64,000 nt of DNA from Corinectria fuckeliana (lineage: Eukaryota > Ascomycota > Sordariomycetes > Hypocreales > Nectriaceae). Below, one piece after another: positions 11,246 through 22,361 of the stretch (positions within the stretch are counted from its first letter, which is position 1; each line of letters begins with the position of its first letter). A program made the translations under genes and the position numbers. The notes beneath the pieces are model-generated. The model ran no database searches. It saw only the letters and a program-made list of their open reading frames with translations, and was not told the origin of the DNA. The stretch lies in NCBI GenBank assembly GCA_019137255.1, contig WPDH01000067.1:1-64000 (forward strand), written 5' to 3'.

Positions 11246-13108
11246 GGTGAAGACGAATTGTCGTTGGGAATTTATGCGCCGGCGACAATTGCGTTGAAGA
11301 TGCGACGCGGGTATGCTGTTTTACCTTTGTATGGCGGGGCGACATTGCGACGGGCAATTTTTCCTCCGGCAGTAAACTTGGTAACACCTGTTTAAGAAGG
11401 CGGTGACGCTACGAGCCAGCCATGATTCCATGGTTGGAAGGCGGTGAAGCCATCTGTAGCTCGAGTGCAGGGTAAGTGATTTGCGAATGACGCAGGGTCG
11501 CAATGCTTTAAGAGGTCAGGCGACGATTCAAGTGATTGATACATTCAACGGTCATTCTTAATATTTACTTGAGTCCTAGCTAAATATTCTTCCAATATGG
11601 ACTGAACCGAACTGCATGGGGCTCTTTTGGTGCCCCCTGTACGACAGCGTTATTCAGATTCGAGCCTTGTTGATACCGGAACCCGTCCTAGTCCTGATAA
11701 TCTCGGTGTCCCACAATGGTTCTTTCTCGATAACCTCCATCATCACTAACACAGGAGGAGTCCTCGTGTGTTTATCTAGCGCCGCCGGGACATCGTAACT
11801 AATTTCCCTTTTAGTGAAAGCCGCAAAATCCAGCAAGTGGCAGGTTCGGTAATTACCCCTCAAGGACAACAAACTGCTCCTTGCCACCATTGAGATCCTT
11901 TACGCCCTTGTGTAACTCGTAGCGGTGAACGGAGGGCTTGTTGGCTTGGACATACGGCACGCAAGCCTCAAAGAGCTCCAGGAACTAGACGCGATGAGTG
12001 GGGATGCCACAGAGTTCCGTTAAGCGCGCTAAGCGGGTGAGAGAAGTCCTACTCGTTGAGCCTTTCCCGGCTTGGGGGTGATGATGGCTTCGAGAGGCCT
12101 TGCACGTAACGTATACCTCCATTTGAGATTTTCCTTTTTTCTCCTCAATAAAAGCGTATGTATGGTGTATGGCTACTGTGTACATCATATGCATAGGGTA
12201 GGCGAGCTGAAAGTATCGTGGCGTGAGAGAGACCTTCTTGGTGGGAATCCCACGACCAATAATGCGCAATAGGACCTACCTACCTACCTAGCAAGGTGCA
12301 GAGGACCTTTCTTTTGGCATAATTAGCGGTCAAATCAACAAGACCATTTAAGTGACTGGGGCTACTAATGTACTTAGTATGTATGAAGCCGGTCCACGCC
12401 ACCACAACTCCGTTCCCGGGCACGACTAGGACTCAACTGCTGCCGCAAGTGCTACGGGCAACGAAAAAGAAAAAAAAAGGATTACCCCTGCCTGCCTGCC
12501 TGAAACGGTTTCACCTGCCGACAACGGCACATCCTCATTATCCTTGCTGTTTCTGAAATGTCGTTCTGTCAGCTACCAATCACTCACTTTACCTCACCTA
12601 TATCCCTAGAGCACCTAAATGAACTTCCTTCCATCTCTATGCCAAGAGCACACAGATTGCTTGCGCTTGTCAACTCCCCTGGACTCCCTGACTCTGGACT
12701 CCCTGAGTCCTTAAACAGTGAGTGCCCTTGTGGCTGACTATTGGAGCGCGGACCAGTATCTGACTTGTCACTGTCAGCCATGGGCGGACAAAGACATGTC
12801 GGGCCAATTACAGTTGCACGCCACGTCGCGAAAAGGAGTATTAAACGAAAGCCCGACCTTCTCCTCTCTTGGATCTACCAACCGCTGCATCCTCCAGACG
12901 GATCTTCGGGTTGGAAATGTACGGTAGATCATCAGTGAACTACCAACAGGCAAGTATGCACCTGTGACTCCTCCAAGAGCCTCTGGAACTGACGAGCCTA
13001 GGTGCCCTTCTCGGCAGGGCTCGCAAGTGACTATGATTGGAGATACGACGGCTCTTCCGACAACCTGACGCCCCAGAGAAGTACGATACGGATCCCGACA
13101 AACAGACC
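11246..13108. other. Intergenic, no supported gene
   Basis: Lies between the divergent starts of PUS7 and the SRA-YDG gene. An (ACCT)4 run is at 12274-12289. Several short frames exist but none has a recognisable motif. In the frame of the downstream gene, stops at 13028-13030 and 13034-13036 limit any N-terminal extension to a spliced exon. An acceptor-like ACAAACAG just before the ATG at 13109 leaves that possibility open. Confidence 0.45.
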
Positions 13109-14420
13109 ATGGTGCAAATCAGCTCACGATGTACAGATCCCCTTTCCAGACTTGGCTCGGCTCAGTCACTCTTTGACCACGAGTTACCTCGCAGTGACGA
13201 TGTCGACGATGACTTGCTACTCGACCTTTGCGACTCCATCCGCGCGAGCCTTGGCGATAAACGCAGCCTAGGGCCGCGATGGGAGGAAGCGAGGGGGTTC
13301 TTGGCTGCTGTGTTGAGGGACGAGACCGACGGCATTCCACTGGTCGAGCTCACAACCATTCGAAACGCCCGGCTCGACAAGCTACTCTCCGATATCGTCA
13401 ACCACGAGAACCATCCCACGCCCGCACCGACTGACTTCTACGACGACGTGATTCTGGCAGAGCGGCTGCAAAGGCTGTGGAGGACCCGGTATCTGGAGAA
13501 GTACTTTACCATCGACCAAGATCGTTACCACAGCCTCCCTAAGACGGGTCGACTCAGGGATGTAGTGGCCAACAGCGCAAACGAGACCGAACAGGACCGT
13601 TGGAGAGCCAAGACCTCTGGAACATTATCAGAGCTCGAAGGGAACCTGGGATTCGAGGCCGGACAGTGAGAGCACTCTCGATGTAGCCACGGAGTGCTAA
13701 AACCTTTTGCTGACCATGGGGCCCTAGCTGGTGGTTGAACTTGGCCTGCGCACATCGCGACGGCTTTGTCGGAAGTGCTTTGGAAACGCCGACCAAAGGG
13801 AAGTACGGTATCGCGGCGCTGCCCCTCATCACCGGGAAGGAGGAGGTCTACTTGCCCGGTGGCACAGTCAAGCACATACGAGAAGGAAGAATATCGGACA
13901 TGCACCTGTCGCTCCTCTCTCAAGTTGGCTCGCAAATCCGCATTCTGCGTGGACATCGACTCCAGAGCCCTCTCGCTCCCAAGGCCGGCCTACGATACGA
14001 CGGGCTGTAAGTTGAGCTCGAAACCCAACACCCAACACATGTGGCTAACGTTAACCTAGGTACATCATTCGCCAATACGGCCAAAAAGTAAACCCGAAAA
14101 CAAAGCTTCACCGTGTTGTTCTCACTCTGGAACGGGTCAAGGGCCAGTTGCCAGTGGAAGATATCCTCAAGATCCCCCGCCCTTCGCAGCTCGATGACTG
14201 GAAGCTCTTTGAGACGTACGAGGGTGAGATGATCAAACAGAACAAAGGACAGCGAGGGTTTCTTGATTGGAAGATGGAGAAGGCCCAGGATAAAATGGAC
14301 CAGGAGCAATATATGAGGACGCTTGCTTTCCTCACCTCGTTGGAGCTGGCCAAGGTTGGACGACCGAGTCCGCTCCAGTCTCTTGTGAAGGCAAAGGGAA
14401 GACGCATGGGACTGTTGTAG
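13109..14420 (+). CDS. SRA-YDG domain protein
   Basis: Three exons: 13109-13665, 13728-14006, 14060-14420; phases close to 398 residues. Residues 1-185 are a helical, charged fungal N-terminal region without a known motif. Residues about 186-330 form an SRA-YDG domain: WWLNLACAHRDG, then GIAALPLITGKEE, VGSQIRILRG, and the signature RYDGLYIIRQYG, followed by LERVKGQ. SRA domains of UHRF1 and plant SUVH proteins bind methylated cytosine in DNA and flip it out; a DNA-reading role here is inferred from the fold only. No SET, RING or PHD domain is fused. The C-terminus is basic (KAKGRRMGLL). The start was chosen as the first in-frame ATG, in the context ACCATGG. The parvulin gene begins 178 bases downstream on the same strand. 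Confidence 0.8.
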
Positions 14421-14598
14421 ACTACCTAGATGACACGAGCTGCTATACTAGAGAGCCATCTGAAAAGGAAAAAAAAGGAAGAAAAAAAAAAGGTCTGCCG
14501 AGGTTGACGAGTGACACCAGTGGACCATCCACATGGCCCACAATTCGACGTTCTCGCACCACACCTGCGTATATAACATCTTCGACGCAACGCAAAAG

Positions 14599-15217
14599 AT
14601 GGGCAAAAACGACAAGAAGGGCGGCGAAAAGAAGGGTGGCGACAAGGGCGGGGGGAAGGGTAAAGCTGATAAGAGCAAAGGCGACGACAAAGGCAAGGAC
14701 TCAGGCGGCAAGACAAAGGGCGCCATGTCCATCAACGTCCGTCACATTCTGGTATGTCTTTGGCTGTCAACACGCTACCGCTGCCCATTGATATGTTCAA
14801 TGCTGACCGGAGCTTGCAGTGTGAGAAGCACTCCAAGAAGGAGGAGGCCATGGCCAAGCTGAACGACGGGGTCAAGTTTGACGAGGTGGCGCGCGAGTAC
14901 TCGGAGGACAAGGCAAGACAAGGTCGGGTTTTACTACTGCAGCAAGCTTCGCATGGGGGCTTGAAGAACGAAAGCACGCGCTGATACAATGGCTCTCTCT
15001 AGGCGGCTCACTGGGATGGAAGACCAAGGGCAGTCTGGATCCCAAGTTCGAAGAGGTGGCGTTTGCTCTGGAGCCTAGCACGACGGCCAGCCCCAAGCTG
15101 GTCGAGGTGAAGACTGGCTTTGGGTATCACATCATCATGGTGAGTCGGCATTGATTGCGAGACCCGGCTGAACGTTGTTGGATCTAACATCATGCTCAGG
15201 TCGAGGGACGAAAGTAG
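14599..15217 (+). CDS. PIN4: Parvulin peptidyl-prolyl isomerase Pin4/Par14
   Basis: Four exons: 14599-14751, 14820-14922, 15003-15139, 15200-15217; 136 residues. Residues 1-42 are a Lys/Gly-rich basic tail like that of Par14, which contacts DNA or pre-ribosomes in animals. Residues about 44-136 are the parvulin fold: SINVRHIL, CEKHSKKEEAM, FDEVAREYSEDKARQGGSLGW, GSLDPKFEEVAF, and TGFGYHIIMVEGRK at the end. No WW domain is present, so it is not Pin1/Ess1. The donor of intron 2 (GTCGGG at 14923) is weak, but the junction is required to rebuild ARQGGSLGW. The last exon codes only five residues. An in-frame upstream ATG at 14533 exists, but MGKNDKKGG matches the family start. Confidence 0.9.
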
Positions 15218-15669
15218 AATATAGGCACGACAAAGTGATATTTTGGGTCTCTCCATAGGTCGTCTCAACTACATGATAGCCTCTGCTCCGCCAGGGCGAC
15301 GTCATCATCCCTTGCCACGTAACCCACCACAACTCGATTTGTTACCCTGGAAACAACTGAACGCTACGATGTCAATGGTGAAGCATATGATATGGATCAT
15401 TCATGTACGGAAGCGTGTCGACGGTGGGTGGAAAGTGACGTCAGGTTTCCTTCACACACAACAATTCAAACAGAAATATCCTGTGATGCCCATTTTTTTT
15501 TTATTCCTCTCGATGCAATATGGCCGTGAGACGTAAGGCCTCAACCTATTCAGATGCCAACTGAAGTGGCTAGAGTACAACCGAAAAGTCATGTAGAGCG
15601 GTCTCGAGACCAAGTCCGCACCTCTAGACCCCTCACATCTAACGCCGTCCATGTCCCATGTACATGCGC
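15218..15669. other. Convergent intergenic, PIN4/RPS12 3' ends
   Basis: Space between the stops of the parvulin and RPS12 genes. It holds a poly-T run near 15493-15502 and nothing else recognisable. Confidence 0.5.
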
Positions 15670-16313
15670 TTACTGCTCGGTCTGGAAGTAGTTGAGGAGG
15701 ATGGAGCGCTCCTGCGACTCCTCACCCCAGTCCTTGACAACGACACAAGAGCAGTTGACGACCTTGCGGGCGTTGCCCTCGCGGTCCAGAACGCCTGCAC
15801 CGACCTGTTAGCACTTTGGCCTAGACGCACATAACCCCCGCCACCCTGGAAGAAAACGTACAGAGACCAGCCCACTCGCCGAGCTGCTTGCCGTCGGGAA
15901 TCTTAATGAGAGGGATGTTGTGCTCATTGCAGAGAGCAATGACGAGCTTCTTGTAAGCCTCCTCCTCGCAGTTCTCGTTCAGGACACACATGTGGGCCTG
16001 TCGTCGGTCGAGGGCCTTGGAGGCTTCTCGGAGGCCGCGGGCGAGACCGTCGTGCATGAGGGCGAGCTTCAGGGCACCCTTGAGGGCGTCGAGAATGGAC
16101 ATCTGACCCTTGGGAGCATCGCCGGAAACCTCAATCTCCTCGGCGACCTCGGGGGCGGTATTCTCTTCTACGTCCGACTGTTGCGACTCCGTTAGCGACC
16201 GTATCCTATCATTTCCCACTCCCCTCCCCGCGGCCACAAATTGCCATGCCCAGGCGCAACCGCGAGACCGGGCAATTAGCGGAAAATGCGGCGACAGATG
16301 TGCAACTCACCAT
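15670..16313 (-). CDS. RPS12: 40S ribosomal protein S12 (eS12)
   Basis: Three exons on the minus strand: 16313-16311 (only the ATG), 16177-15862, 15794-15670; 147 residues. eS12 is a component of the small ribosomal subunit beak. The protein runs MSDVEEN, then MSILDALKGALKLALMHDGL, GLREASKALDRRQAHMC, LNENCEEEAYKKL and IPDGKQLGEWAGL, and ends with RSILLNYFQTEQ, all characteristic of fungal eS12. Exon 2 has no ATG of its own before SDVEEN, so the start codon must come from an upstream exon. AAAATG|GTGAGT at 16311-16305 supplies it, and the acceptor is CAACAG before TCGGAC. It shares a promoter region with the divergent RPS22 gene. Confidence 0.92.
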
Positions 16314-16898
16314 TTTGGTTTAATTTTCTTGTCGGGCGATCCTCGAAGATTTTAATGTGTATCAAGAAAAAATTGGAAGGGGGTGGGGGTTTGAGTCGTG
16401 ATCTGAAAGTGTCTTCGTTTGGTTGCACTCAGATTTGCCGAAATCTAAACGACCGAGTGCGCGGACCCTTAGGGCATTTTTACGTGCACGGACCGCCAGG
16501 GCACACCACTTTCCATCTGTGGGTTCGTGCTACTTTTTCTTCCCGCTCGCACGCCTCTCTCCTTGGACAACCTTCAACCGTCGACACGAAAAACTCAAAG
16601 AGGTATGTACAAGTGACGCTCACAGCGATCCGAATCCAGTAGGACGATGCCTTTTACCATGGCAGGGGAGAGCAATCCTGAGCGTCTCCGCCCGTGATGC
16701 TCGACGATGGCCGCTGCACCGGTCGGCGACGTCTCTCGATACGCTCCTCCTCTTCAGCATTGGGCGGCAGAACCCTCGGCGATCGATCGTTGAGGGCACT
16801 CTCCTCGCTCACGGCCTCGGGAAGGCTAACCTGGATTGCTTTGGCAGATACCTCATTTCCAGTCTTGATTTGAGAATCTCCGTTTTACAACCGCCAAC
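16314..16898. promoter_or_regulatory. Divergent ribosomal-protein promoter
   Basis: A 585-base region between the start codons of RPS12 (-) and RPS22 (+), serving both genes. ACCCTTAGGG, a small palindrome, lies at 16465-16474 near the middle. A GTATGT at 16603 after a short exon-like stretch suggests a 5' UTR intron for RPS22, but this is not proven. No TATA box is obvious. Confidence 0.55.
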
Positions 16899-17504
16899 AT
16901 GGTCCGCACTTCCGTTCTCCACGATGCGCTCAACTCCATCAACAACGCCGAGAAGTCCGGCAAGCGCCAGGTCTTGATCCGACCTAGCTCCAAGGTCATC
17001 ATCAAGTTCCTCCAGGTCATGCAGCGCCACGGTATGTACCCTATGTCTCCTCATTGATCTATCTCCTTCTCCATTGCACCATGTTCGGCATGATAACTAG
17101 GGCTACTGTCGATACTGCACCACGACTCGGCCCCTATAAATTGCCGATAGATTGATACTCGGAGACTTACACGTTTTTCTGATTTAAAACACCCATGAAG
17201 TTTAATGTTTAATCTCTCGAAACATTGCTGACCATTTTTTGCAGGCTACATTGGCGAGTTCGAGGAGGTCGATGACCACCGCTCCGGCAAGATTGTCGTT
17301 CAGCTGAACGGCCGTCTCAACAAGACTGGTGTCATCTCCCCCCGATACAACGTCCGTCTGGCCGATCTCGAGAAGTGGGTCGTCAAGCTGCTACCCGCCC
17401 GTCAGTTCGGCTATGTCATCCTGACCACCTCGGCTGGTATCATGGACCACGAGGAGGCCCGGCGCAAGCACGTCGCTGGCAAGATCATTGGCTTCTTCTA
17501 CTAA
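16899..17504 (+). CDS. RPS22: 40S ribosomal protein S22 (uS8)
   Basis: Two exons: 16899-17031 and 17245-17504, with a 213-base intron; 130 residues, the usual length. uS8 binds the central domain of 18S rRNA. The protein begins MVRTSVLHDALNSINNAEK, continues RPSSKVIIKFLQVMQRHG|YIGEFEEVDDHRSGK, and ends HVAGKIIGFFY, essentially invariant in fungi. The start context CCAACATGG is good. The intron splits the Gly codon after QRH. It is transcribed away from RPS12. Confidence 0.97.
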
Positions 17505-18482
17505 GCGGGACGGATATCAAAAGTTTACAAAAAGAGTCCGGCATTCTCGGCGTTGGGGGGGGATTATGATGACTATGACCGATGCGAATCCCACAGCCGT
17601 CGTGCTGGTCGCACACGCGAGCACTAGTAATGGAACCTTTTCGAGATGTCCCGAGCCACGGACCCAATATGCTGGTGTGAATGTGTCGTACGAATTAATT
17701 AGAAGATGCTTCAGCTCTGAATTGAGTGCACGTGACCCAATGACGCGAGTGGGACTTGTACGAAGTGAGGCGATGCTCAATTTCCACATCTGAGCGACTG
17801 GGTTTTCTTGAATATCTGTGTTAAAAGCTACGGAATGTAGGCATGAAACAGAACTTGCCGTCTTAGCTATCCGATGGACCTTGATTCTGCGGAATTGGGC
17901 TCTCGGATTTCTCGTGTGCGCGGTATCGAGATGTCTACGAATACAGTAAGGGTGGGATCCAAGATGTGGGTCATCCGGCCAACCGTGGCTTTGTTTACTT
18001 TGGTTGGAACGTCTCATCCCCATTTCTCATCACATTAGCGCTCCAAGCTCTGTCCATCTCCTGCAAGGGATGCTTTCTTCAACAGCTATACGGACACAGA
18101 TGCTGCCAGACACACCCTCGTGCAACTTACTAGTTCGACTGCCCTGCAAATTTCCTGCAATATCGACGCGTGTCCAATGAGTCTGGTTCTAAGCCGCGAC
18201 GGCCGAGAATAGCCCCTCCACTTCACACGCAATCCAAGACAAAAGGGCACACTATTGATTGCTGTCTCCCCTGACGTATGCCCAGATTCGACCATGATCC
18301 TCCCGTCCTGAAATTGGATCCCGTCGCTCAGATGCTTTACAATACCCGTCGTCGCATGATCCTTTTTAGCATTCTAGGCCAAACAAACCCCTCTTCTTAG
18401 CTCCAGCTTCGTTTCTGTCTGGTACAGGTACAGGTACAGACAGGTACAGACAGGTACAAGTACAGGGGCGGTGATCTGCACC
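17505..18482. other. Intergenic, GT90 promoter
   Basis: No gene is supported. A short array of GGTACA / GACAGGTACA units occupies about 18421-18468, ending 15 bases before the ATG of the next gene. Confidence 0.5.
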
Positions 18483-20483
18483 ATGGTGGTCATGCGCTCT
18501 GGCCGACGACGCCAATTCTTGTTCCTTGGGGCCGTCATCTCCTTCTCCTTCATTCTCTACTGCGCTCTCCTACGCAGACCTGCTGCGTCGTCACCGTCGT
18601 CATCATCACACGAACCTCATACCGCCGCTCCTAAACCAAAGCACCGCCCGGCGCCCGTTGCTTCCCCGGTGGGAATCCCCCCTCCGCAGCCGAGCTGGGA
18701 CGATGGGCCCACCGTCATCGGCGGTTCGATGCCGAAGGATGCTCCGGCTACGGAGCACCCCATCTCGTCCCTCATTGATGAGGCGGAGCTCGCGCTCAAG
18801 GAGATGAAAGGTCGGCAGTCCATGACTCTCGAGGACGCCGTGGCCGAGTATCGCAGGCGGTACCGGATGCCTCCGCCGCCGCACTTCGATAGGTGGTTCC
18901 ATTTTGCGAAGGCGAACCACGTCAAGCTGGTGGACGAGTTCGACACGATCCACGACTTGATGACGCCCTTCTGGGGGTTGAAGCCCAAGACTATTCGGGC
19001 GAGAGCAAGGGAGGCCTTGGGATTCGACAATGGCTTGATCGGCGTGGCTATTCGCGACCACAAGGTCACACACTCGCAGGGGGGGGAAGAATGGCAGCGC
19101 AAAGCGACAAAGGAAATGATGGCCAAGTTCATGAAGCATCTGCCAGACATGGACCTCGCCTTCAACATTCACGACGAGCCACGGGTCATTGTCTCACACG
19201 AGGATCTGGCCAACCTGAGGCGAAAGGCCCAGGAGCAGAACATTCCCGCTGCGTTTGCCGTCACCTCGCCCACCAACGGCTTCACCAAGACCCACTCCGA
19301 TATGAACGACGGCCGGTCCTTTGCTGAGACGACACTTACACGCTTCAACACTTACTCGCACCAGCCCACCTGGAGCGACTCGGTAGTTTCATGCCCCCCG
19401 GACACTCCCGCCCGGAACCTCGAGGAGGATGATAGAACAGATGACCGGAGCAGGTACGGCATCGGCGAGCTTGGGTTCGTCTACAACACCACGGCCTTGT
19501 CCGACATCTGCCTCTCTCCGTCTCTCAGCTCGACGTTTGGCTTTTTCGACGGGCCCAACACCTACAAGGTCGTCCACGACCTCTTCCCTATCTTCTCCCA
19601 GTCCAAGATCTCCTCGTACAACGACTTGATCTACCCATCCCCGTGGTACTGGAGCAACATGGTCCCCTTTGACCAGGCCAAGGACGTCGGCTGGCTTAAG
19701 AAGTACAACAAACTGTACTGGCGCGGATCCACGACCGGGGGCTACAGCCGCAACGGCCGCTGGCGTCGACAACACCGTCAACGCTTCGTCCAGAAGATGA
19801 ACGCCCCAGACCAGGCCAAGGTCATGTTCGACCAAGGCACCGCCCAGCAGCCCGACTGGAATATCACCGAGGTCCCGCGGGGCGACTACAGCGACCTCGT
19901 CGACGTGCACTTCTCGCACGTCGGCCAGTGCGACCCGGGCGACTGCGAGGCGCAGATCGCCTTCTTCAAGGTCGCCGACTACGAGGAGCAGCAGGACGCC
20001 TTCAACTACAAGTACCTGCTGGACATGGACGGCAACGCCTTCTCGGGCCGCTTCTACGCCTTCCTGCGCAGCCAGAGCCTCGTCTTCAAGCTCGGCGTCT
20101 TCCGCGAGTGGCACGCCGAGTGGCTCAAGCCCTGGGCGCACTACGTGCCCCTCAGCATCCAGGGCGACGACTGGCTCGAGACGGTCCGCTTCTTTAGCGA
20201 CGAGAGGCACGCCGAGGAATCGCAGCGCATCGCCGCAGCCAGCGCCGAGTGGGCGGACAAGACTGTTCGCAAGGTTGACATGGAGGCCTGGTTCTTCCGG
20301 CTGCTACTAGAGTGGGTTGCATCCCGTCCCCGTTGCGAGGCAAATGTTTTTTTGGCCGTCAGATACTAACAGATGTGAAGATACGCTCGTGTCATCGATG
20401 ATAACCGGGAGACGATCGGCTACGACATCGAGAGCGCAGACAAGGCGATGCCGGAGGACTGGGAGCTGTCTGCTCCGGCGTAA
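18483..20483 (+). CDS. CAP10-type glycosyltransferase (GT90)
   Basis: Two exons: 18483-20311 and 20381-20483; 643 residues. GT90/CAP10 proteins are Golgi type II membrane glycosyltransferases, related to Cryptococcus capsule-associated proteins and O-xylosyl/O-glucosyltransferases; the substrate here is unknown. A basic tail and one hydrophobic anchor (residues about 12-29, FLFLGAVISFSFILYCAL) are followed by a proline/serine stem. The catalytic half includes KTHSDMNDGRSFAETTLTRF, LYWRGSTTGGYSRNGRWRR, YKYLLDMDGNAFSGRFYAFL and a final YARVIDDNRETI, all family hallmarks. The intron splits a Glu codon and restores LLLEYARV. The frame is open 12 bases further upstream only from a GTG; the ATG in ACCATGG is the start. 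Confidence 0.88.
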
Positions 20484-20895
20484 AGTAATGCATGATGATT
20501 TCTGGAGCAACGACGCAGTAATGTTGGAACATGTCTGGGTAACAAACACATACGAATATATATTGGTGGGATTATGGAGCAGGCTAGATGGCGTCAGAAT
20601 GGAATCTCTAGTACAGACCAGATGCTATTTGGAGGACAGGTTGGAGCTCTCGCCATGGGCATTTCAAACTCAGCGAACAGCAATAGAAACCATGGCTTTT
20701 GCTGGTTTGATTATTCTTCATTTTCCAGATCTCTATGGTAAATAAAACCTACGCCGCGAGCCCAGTGTTCGCCTTACGGATGCTACGTCGCCCCTTTTTC
20801 GGTGTCGCTGGTATTGAGGGGCCTCCTAGTCACAAACAAAAACGTACAACATCTCCTCTTTCAGCTCTCGTTAAACCACCCTCTGTCACCAGCGT
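20484..20895. other. Convergent intergenic, GT90/PAF1 3' ends
   Basis: Space between the stops of two convergent genes. No gene or repeat is seen. Confidence 0.5.
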
Positions 20896-22361
20896 CTACT
20901 CGTCCTCCTCGCCCTCCGCGTCCCGGTCTTCGGTGGGTGACCTCGAGCGTCGAGCTGCTGGGCTGCTGCCGTGGTGATCTGCATCGTCGTGGTGATCATC
21001 GTCTGCCTCCTCCTGCTCCCAGCCCAATGGGTGGTCGCGATACCGCTTCATGCCGTCGCGCATGTCTTCGGTGGGGTCGTTGACAGTGACGTCGAGCTGG
21101 TCGACGATCTGCTCCTCCTCGTCGGCCAGGCCAATGGTGCGCGCAATGTTCTTTGTTCGCTGGGGGCGAATGGTGGACTTTTGCATCACAGGGTAGTAGT
21201 AGACACCCTTCTGGTTAGGGTAGAATGTGTCCTCGTTGTAGGCCAGGATGATCTCCTCGTCGTACTTTGTCGGGTGGTCGAATTCCAACTCCTGGGCCGT
21301 CTCGTACGCACGAAGGCGGTGGAACTGGAAACAGCCGCCCGTGTCCGTCTCGTTCGTGTAGAGCTCCTCGTCGTCGTGCTCGGGGTTCTCGACGTCGAAC
21401 TTGCGGCGGAAGCGGTCGCCAGCACCGCCAGATTGGCTCAGATAGAAGTCGTAGTTCATCAGGTTTTGTGGCTTGGGGTTGTTGATGGGGTCTTGCTCGT
21501 GGGCCTCTAGGGCTGCGTCGTACGCCTCCTCCTCGGCCTGCGTCCGATCTATGGGCTTGAACAGGCCACTGAGGAGACGCTTGTCGTACTCGTTTGAGCT
21601 CGCCACGGGGTTGTTGAGGAACTTGAGAGTGACGTAGGCGCCCGAGTCCGGGAACGCGTCCAGGTCAGGAATAAGAGGCGAGACATCGACGAGCTTGAGA
21701 TGGCGCTTCGACGGATGCTTGACGCGCTTGGGGTCCTTGATGTCCTGCTCGGCAATGTCGAAGCCCTTGTCGATCTTGCGCTTGATGACCTGGGGGGAAT
21801 CGGCAGAGGCTTCCACCACGCGTCGTCCCTTGTTGGCCTTGGCGAGCAGGGCCCGAGGCGTAGGGCCATCGTGGCGTTTGGTGCTTGTGGAGGAGATGTA
21901 CTCGGTTCGGCGAAGGAAGGAGACGTTGGCTTCGGCGGGCTTCAGCTTTCCGAGGGCAGCAATGGGCCTCAGGAGCGGTCTATCGTGCGGGTGAAGGGTG
22001 GGAGGATGAGCAGGGGCCTGGATTGCTAGAGAAAAGTCAGCACCGCCAATGGAACTGTCGCGAGAGGGCAGCACTGCGGAGGCCACTCACATCGCTCGTC
22101 GCCGTCAAAGACGCCCGGCATTCCCACCAGATTTAGCGGCATGCCCAGCTCGGCGTCGGCTTCCATGTTTAGGGGCTGCTCCCGGGCGAGGCGCGAGGCG
22201 AAGCCGGGAGTGGTGTACTGGCCGCTAGCCAGGCCCGTGTTGGGGATGTCGAGCAGCTTGGGCGGGTGCGGCGGCGGCGGGAGCGCATTGCTGAAGCGGA
22301 TGCGGGCGATGAAATCCTGCTGGATCATGCGCTCGCCGGAGCGAGGCGCCGAGGACGACAT
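20896..22361 (-). CDS. PAF1: RNA polymerase II-associated protein Paf1
   Basis: Two exons on the minus strand: 22361-22091 and 22025-20896, with a 65-base intron; 466 residues. Paf1 is the scaffold of the PAF1 complex, which travels with RNA polymerase II and promotes H2B ubiquitylation and H3K4/K36 methylation. The N-terminus has the family signature FIARIRFSNALPPPPHPPKLL, followed by RLAREQPLNMEADAELGMPL. Downstream come LRRTEYISS, the conserved KFLNNPVASSNEYDKRLL, and SGLFKPIDRTQAEEEAYD. The C-terminus is acidic and Asp/His/Ser-rich (TEDRDAEGEEDE), as in other Paf1 proteins. Splicing joins DGDER to SIQAPAHPPTLHPHDRPLL in phase. Confidence 0.93.

Noticed and set aside
16423..16977. 184-codon + strand frame across the RPS12/RPS22 gap
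   Set aside because: It runs out of frame into the certain RPS22 exon and has no recognisable motif.
19389..20210. 273-codon frame antisense to the GT90 gene
   Set aside because: Shadow of a G/C-biased exon, rich in Val, Leu and Glu, with no domain.
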